Source: CAWCXF01 sp963799455 (lineage in GTDB: Bacteria; Pseudomonadota; Alphaproteobacteria; Rhodobacterales; Rhodobacteraceae). Taken from it: 64,000 nucleotides of DNA. Made by a program: the position numbers and the translations under genes. The notes below the pieces were generated by a model. It saw only the letters and a program-made list of their open reading frames with translations. It had not been told where the DNA came from and ran no database searches. The stretch is from assembly GCA_963799455.1 (NCBI GenBank), contig CAWCXF010000008.1:1054001-1118000 (forward strand), read 5' to 3'. Numbering within the stretch: position 1 is the stretch's first letter; every line of letters starts with the position of its first letter. Below, piece after piece: positions 60,381 through 64,000 of this stretch.

Positions 60381-60686
60381 GTGACCGACGACGAGGTCCG
60401 ATCGCGCGTCCTCGTCCGCCTCGACGCCATCGTCTCTCGGCTCGACGAGCAGGATGCCGCGGCCGACCGGCTGACGGGCGAGGTGGATCGGATGCAGGCG
60501 ATGACGGCGGCCTCCATGGCGGCGGGGGAGCAGGCACTCACGCAGATCACGTCGCTCAGCCGGCGCGTTCGCGGCCAAAGTCACGGGACGACTGAGCTGC
60601 GGCCACCCCCTCACACCCTCTCGATGATCCGCTCGCCGAAGAGCCCCTGGGGCCGGAACACCAGGAACACCAGCGCCAGCACGTAG
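60381..60686 (+). CDS. Possible small coiled-coil protein on the opposite strand
   Basis: About 101 residues from GTG 60381 (RBS-like GGATGG): TDDEVRSRVLVRLDAIVSRL then DEQDAAADRLTGEVDRMQAM, a plausible coiled coil. The last 25 residues run antisense over the 3' end of livH and look unlike protein. It may be a decayed gene brought in with the VOC gene. Confidence 0.35.
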   Translation: MTDDEVRSRVLVRLDAIVSRLDEQDAAADRLTGEVDRMQAMTAASMAAGEQALTQITSLSRRVRGQSHGTTELRPPPHTLSMIRSPKSPWGRNTRNTSAST

Positions 60687-61606
60687 GCGAACCAGGTCTC
60701 GGTCGCCCCCCCGATGTATCCACCCAGCGTGAACTCGAAGAGCTTCTCGCCCACGCCGATGATGAGGCCGCCCACGATGGCGCCGGGGATCGAGGTGAAG
60801 CCCCCCAGCATCAGCACCGGCAGCGCCTTGAGCGCGATCAGCGAGAGCGAGAACTGAACGCCCGACTTGGCGCCCCACATGATGCCCGCGACGAGCGCCA
60901 CGAAGCCCGCGATCGACCACACCAGCACCCAGATGAAGTCGAGCGAGATGCCCACCGACAGCGCCGCCTGGTGGTCGTCGGCCACCGCGCGGAGCGCGCG
61001 GCCCTGCTTGGTGTACTGCGAGAACGCGACCAGCGCCGCGACCAGCAGGATGGCGACGACGGCGGCCACGAGGTCGAGCCGGTCGATGAAGAAGCCGTAG
61101 AAGTCCTCCGAGCCGAGCCCGGCCGTGAGATCCTCGATCAGGAAGGAGCCGCCTTGGGGGATGCCGATGTCGAGCGTCTTGATGTCGGAGCCCCACATCA
61201 GGTCGCCCACCCCTTCGAGGAAGTAGGCGAGCCCGATGGTGGCCATGAAGAGGATGATGGGCTCCTGCCCCACGAGGTGTCGCATCACGAAGCGGTTCAC
61301 GGCCCAGGCGAGCGCCACCATGACCCCGAGCGTGACGACGATGGCGAGGAGCGCCGGCACCGTCCAGCCGAAGCGGTCGAGCCGCGTGCCGAGGACGGTG
61401 TTGAGCAGGGCGCCGAAGGGCACCTGCCCCTCCATGACGCCCACCAGCGTCAGCGCCGCGAAGAGCGCCATCACCCCTTGGGCGTAGTTGAAGATGCCGC
61501 TCGCCTTGAAGATCAGCACGAAGCCGAGCGCGACGAGGCTGTAGAGCACGCCCGCCATCAGGCCGTTGAGCACGACCTCGGCGCCGTAGAGGATCTGGTC
61601 GGGCAT
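60611..61606 (-). CDS. livH: LivH-type ABC permease
   Basis: 331 residues, intact. Eight or so spans; YGAEVVLNGLMAGVLYSLVA, GFVLIFKASGIFNYAQGVMA, QEPIILFMATIGLAYFLEGV, the permease loop YTKQGRALRAVADDHQAALS, and VLMLGGFTSIPGAIVGGLII. The ATG overlaps the stop of the 163-residue membrane protein by one base. Partner of LivM. Confidence 0.94.
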   Translation of the reverse strand: MPDQILYGAEVVLNGLMAGVLYSLVALGFVLIFKASGIFNYAQGVMALFAALTLVGVMEGQVPFGALLNTVLGTRLDRFGWTVPALLAIVVTLGVMVALAWAVNRFVMRHLVGQEPIILFMATIGLAYFLEGVGDLMWGSDIKTLDIGIPQGGSFLIEDLTAGLGSEDFYGFFIDRLDLVAAVVAILLVAALVAFSQYTKQGRALRAVADDHQAALSVGISLDFIWVLVWSIAGFVALVAGIMWGAKSGVQFSLSLIALKALPVLMLGGFTSIPGAIVGGLIIGVGEKLFEFTLGGYIGGATETWFAYVLALVFLVFRPQGLFGERIIERV

Positions 61607-62097
61607 CAGAGCGGCTCCACGAGGCAGGGATAGAGAAGGGTGACCCGCGCTGGCGGAGAGATCCCCTGCTGCACGGCGATGGCCTGGCATTCGAGCCGCT
61701 CCGGCTCGACCTCGGCGAGGAAATGCTTGGGCCAGAAGAGAAGCGCGGCCACGAAGAGGCTGAGGACCAGCGCGATCAGATGAACGATCGCGATCCGCCT
61801 CGTGAGCGTCCCTTGATCCGGAGGCACGGGCTGACCCGCCAGGCTCCGCGCGATGCCGCCATAGAGCAGGATCCCGAGCCCGGCGGCCAGCACCGCCGAG
61901 ACAAAGCTGATGAGGGTGCCCCACCAGACGAGCGCCGACTCGGTCGGTAGGAACTGCGTGGGCAGATAGGCGATGAGCCCGACCGAGATGGCGAGCGTAT
62001 ACTTGAAGTAGTCGAGCGCTTCGGCGTCGTCTCGTGCCGCTTCGCCAGGCGCCTGGTTCTTCGTGGCAGATGCATCCATCTCATCGCCCGACATCAT
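61606..62097 (-). CDS. Unknown membrane protein inserted in the liv operon
   Basis: 163 residues. Three or four hydrophobic segments (YTLAISVGLIAYLPTQFLP, WWGTLISFVSAVLAAGLGIL, RIAIVHLIALVLSLFVAALL) and a polar N-terminus (SATKNQAPGEAARDDAEALD). The C-terminus ends ARVTLLYPCLVEPL. It overlaps the preceding 132-residue gene by 4 bp and livH by one base. Codon use looks less GC-biased than in liv genes. I recognise no family. Confidence 0.7.
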   Translation of the reverse strand: MMSGDEMDASATKNQAPGEAARDDAEALDYFKYTLAISVGLIAYLPTQFLPTESALVWWGTLISFVSAVLAAGLGILLYGGIARSLAGQPVPPDQGTLTRRIAIVHLIALVLSLFVAALLFWPKHFLAEVEPERLECQAIAVQQGISPPARVTLLYPCLVEPL

Positions 62098-62492
62098 TCG
62101 AAACCGCAGGGAAAGAATCGACAGAAGAAGAGCACCCGTCTGACCTCATCCGCGGGCAGGACATCAGCCTTTGCGGCGGCCGACAGGCGCTTAGCAGTCA
62201 GCAGGAGAGCGCGCTGAAGCTCGATGTCGCTCAGCTGCCGGCCCGAAGCATCCTTACCCCACCTCACCTTCTGAAGCGCGACCGCCGCGCCGAAGGTCCA
62301 GCGCAGCGCATCGAGGGTCTTCCGGGAGATCTTGGCGAGCGCATCCGCCTCGATATAGCTGCTGAGCGCCCCGCCGGTGAGCGTGCCGGCCGAAAGGCTG
62401 CTTCCCTCCTCAAGCTCTCGCAGGATGAGGGCGGTGCGGGTCAATCCGGCCTTCTCCTGCCCGGCCCGCGGGGACATCTCCTCTTCATTCAT
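62094..62492 (-). CDS. Unknown cytoplasmic protein inserted in the liv operon
   Basis: 132 residues, helical, no membrane span: NEEEMSPRAGQEKAGLTRTA, LRWTFGAAVALQKVRWGKDA, LQRALLLTAKRLSAAAKADV, ending FFCRFFPCGFE. It starts within the last bases of livG and is coupled to the next gene (4-bp overlap), so the two form a pair. The 3' part is clearly less GC-rich than the liv genes. Family not recognised. Confidence 0.65.
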   Translation of the reverse strand: MNEEEMSPRAGQEKAGLTRTALILRELEEGSSLSAGTLTGGALSSYIEADALAKISRKTLDALRWTFGAAVALQKVRWGKDASGRQLSDIELQRALLLTAKRLSAAAKADVLPADEVRRVLFFCRFFPCGFE

Positions 62493-63292
62493 GCGCCACC
62501 CCCAGATAGGCGTCGATCACGTCTTGGTTGCCCCGCACCTCCTCGGGCGTGCCGTCGCCGATCAGGCGGCCGTAGTCCATCACCACCACGCGGTCCGACA
62601 GGTCCATCACCACGCCCATGTCGTGCTCGATGAGGCAGATGGTGGTGCCGAACTCGTCGTTGGCGTCGAGGATGAAGCGGCTCATGTCCTCCTTCTCCTC
62701 GACGTTCATGCCGGCCATGGGCTCGTCGAGCAGCAGCAGCTTCGGCTCGGCCGCGAGCGCGCGGGCCAGCTCGACGCGCTTCTTCAGCCCGTAGGGCAGG
62801 CGCGCCACGGGCGTCTTGCGGATGGCCTGGATCTCGAGGAAGTCGATGATGCGCTCGACATGGGCGCGGTGCTCGGTCTCCTCGCGCGCGGCCGGCCCCC
62901 ACCAGAGCGCCTGGGCGAGCATGTTCGAGCTTCATGTGCGTGAGCCGCCCCGTCATCACGTTGTCCAAGACGCTCATGCCGCCGAAGAGCGCGATGTTCT
63001 GGAAGGTCCGCGCGACGCCTTGGCGCGCGACCTGGTAGGGCCGCATCGCAGGCCGCCGCTCGCCACGGAACCAGACCTCCCCCTCCTGGGGCACGTAGAA
63101 CCCCGAGATGACGTTGAGCATGGAGGACTTGCCGGCGCCGTTCGGCCCGATGATCGCGCGGACCTCGCCCTCGCGGATGTCGAAGGAGATGTCGGCGATC
63201 GCGGTAACGCCGCCGAAGCGCAGCGTGATGTGGCGCATCTCCATGAGCACGCCGCCGATGGTACGGCCGTCGGGGGTGACGGTGTCCTTCAC
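62485..63292 (-). pseudogene. livG: LivG-type ABC ATPase, single-base frameshift
   Basis: Frame one starts at GTG 63292 (VKDTVTPDGRTIGG) and gives MRHITLRFGGVTAIADISFD, Walker A AIIGPNGAGKSSMLNVISGF and ARTFQNIALFGGMSVLDNVM. Frame two, after about 62929, gives MLAQALWWGPAAREETEHRA, LPYGLKKRVELARALAAEPK, Walker B LLLLDEPMAGMNVEEKED and IEHDMGVVMDLSDRVVVMDY. Deleting one base in AAGCTCGAAC joins them as HMKSNMLAQALWWG, matching the family. The signature motif LPYGLKKR is the usual LivG variant. Start is coupled by GTGA to the upstream 88-residue gene. Confidence 0.88.
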
Positions 63293-63555
63293 GCCCCCCG
63301 GTCCCCCCGGATGAACACGCCCAAGGCCGCGAACGCAGCCCCACCGCTGCCCCGGAGCCTGCCACCGCCGGCAGCGCGTGGGCGAAGCCGCAACCCGCCC
63401 TGCGCGTCGAGCCCGCGGGCGAACTGCGCCCCGAAGCCGCCCGCGATGGCGCCGACGACGAGCGGGCGCACGAACGCCGGGAGGAGGGCGCCGAGGACGG
63501 CGGCCAGGGCGAGGCCGCCGAGGGCCCAGGCGATGGCGGGCGCGCGGGGGGTCAT
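63289..63555 (-). CDS. Small membrane protein heading the liv cluster
   Basis: 88 residues with two adjacent hydrophobic segments (AIAWALGGLALAAVLGALLP and PLVVGAIAGGFGAQFA) and a basic, Gly/Arg-rich tail. A strong GGAGG precedes the ATG, and its TGA overlaps the livG GTG, supporting translation. No family recognised. Confidence 0.6.
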   Translation of the reverse strand: MTPRAPAIAWALGGLALAAVLGALLPAFVRPLVVGAIAGGFGAQFARGLDAQGGLRLRPRAAGGGRLRGSGGAAFAALGVFIRGDRGA

Positions 63556-63612
63556 GAGTCCTCCGCCAATGCACCAGTTTCCTCTGCCGGTGGCAGAATG
63601 CTGATCACCTGC

Positions 63613-64000
63613 TCATTCCAAGTCAATGCCGTATGCTGCGCACAGGATCGCTAGCTGAGTGCCAATCCTCGCTCGCAACTCACCTAACGCTGGGAGGAAA
63701 ACCCAGGAGGCATAGTGCCCTGGCGAGAAGCCATGTTCGATCAGGTTATCGTCGCCGGTAACGACAGATAAAAATTGACGGCAAGCCGCACGCATCTGAC
63801 GTGCGCATCCGTTCAGCCTAGATTGATCTGCTGTCTTCGAAATCACCTCAGTAAGGTGGCGTCGAATGGCCTGGACACTCTCGACGCAATGCCAAGGCAC
63901 CTCCGCCCCGTCCGGGGCATAGAGCACGCGTCGATCTTCGAGAAATGTGACGAGGTGCCTGCACAACTCCCGCTCGTGCTTGTGGGGGCTCCCACGACAA
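63613..64000 (-). CDS. Conserved-looking protein of unknown function (start probably beyond window)
   Basis: At least 117 residues: CRHLVTFLEDRRVLYAPDGA, HCVESVQAIRRHLTEVISKT, GHYASWVFLPALGELRARIG. The reading frame stays open upstream of the TTG at 63966 to the window edge and reads HKHERELCRHL, which continues the helix well, so the true start may be outside. From memory, similar ~115-residue proteins occur sporadically in bacteria; no function is assigned. Base composition is much less GC-rich than neighbouring genes, suggesting acquisition by transfer. Confidence 0.65.
   Translation of the reverse strand, partial: CRGSPHKHERELCRHLVTFLEDRRVLYAPDGAEVPWHCVESVQAIRRHLTEVISKTADQSRLNGCARQMRAACRQFLSVVTGDDNLIEHGFSPGHYASWVFLPALGELRARIGTQLAILCAAYGIDLE

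Overview
The window comes from a very GC-rich alphaproteobacterium, most likely of the Rhodobacterales (Rhodobacter/Roseobacter relatives). I base this on the split F0 ATP synthase operon with a b' subunit, the ffh-rpsP-rimM-trmD-rplS-rpmE order, a secreted protein with a VPLPA-type C-terminal sorting signal, a 16S-tRNA-Ile-tRNA-Ala-23S-5S-tRNA-fMet rRNA operon whose 23S gene carries a short helix-9-like intervening hairpin, and the layout of the branched-chain amino acid transporter. All identifications are by eye; no database search was run.

Layout. (1) 1-3.8 kb: adenosine-kinase-like PfkB kinase (runs off the left edge), nth, an Ada-like methyltransferase/regulator and an OmpA-type lipoprotein. 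(2) 3.8-6.8 kb: the F0 operon atpI-atpB-atpE-b'-b on the minus strand, plus a 24-residue membrane peptide. (3) 6.9-8.6 kb: a LysR regulator divergent from an azoreductase. (4) 8.9-15.1 kb: a tightly overlapped plus-strand run of ffh, two GNAT acetyltransferases, chorismate mutase, rpsP, an unknown ORF, rimM, a DUF1328 peptide, trmD, rplS and rpmE. (5) 15.4-20.7 kb: a minus-strand molybdenum hydroxylase cluster (CoxG-, small-, large- and medium-type subunits and an exported protein); the large subunit has the form-II active-site loop. (6) 21.2-27.7 kb: a plus-strand regulatory/transport module of ABC ATPase, ABC permease, LuxR-type response regulator, FIST-domain protein and PAS histidine kinase. 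(7) 27.7-34.7 kb: a region without recognisable genes, then a stack of insertion sequences: a decayed IS5-type copy, a second IS5-type copy split by an intact IS21-type element, and an intact IS903-like element abutting a broken mcrC-like gene. (8) 34.8-40 kb: the rRNA operon on the minus strand. (9) 40.8-52.4 kb: secreted CHRD-like and EF-hand proteins, clpB, pyrF, a DadA-like oxidoreductase behind a tandem glycine riboswitch, a DUF998-like membrane protein, dinB, N-formylglutamate amidohydrolase, tRNA-Val and rpmJ. (10) 52.6-64 kb: a caspase-fold protein lacking its catalytic residues, then a liv-type transporter operon with a phenylacetate-CoA-ligase-like gene and a VIT-family protein.

The main unusual points are as follows. 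Three of the five liv genes (livF, livM, livG) each carry a single extra base, and unrelated small genes sit between livG, livH and livM. Perfect short tandem duplications of 13-26 bp recur through the window, including inside essential genes and at one coupled stop/start junction. A hairpin-bearing dispersed repeat lies just after the stop codons of rpmE and dinB. The IS21 insertion can be reversed exactly on paper by removing one 5-bp target duplication. The FIST/kinase/regulator/ABC module and the small-gene insertions in the liv operon are the best candidates for little-described systems.
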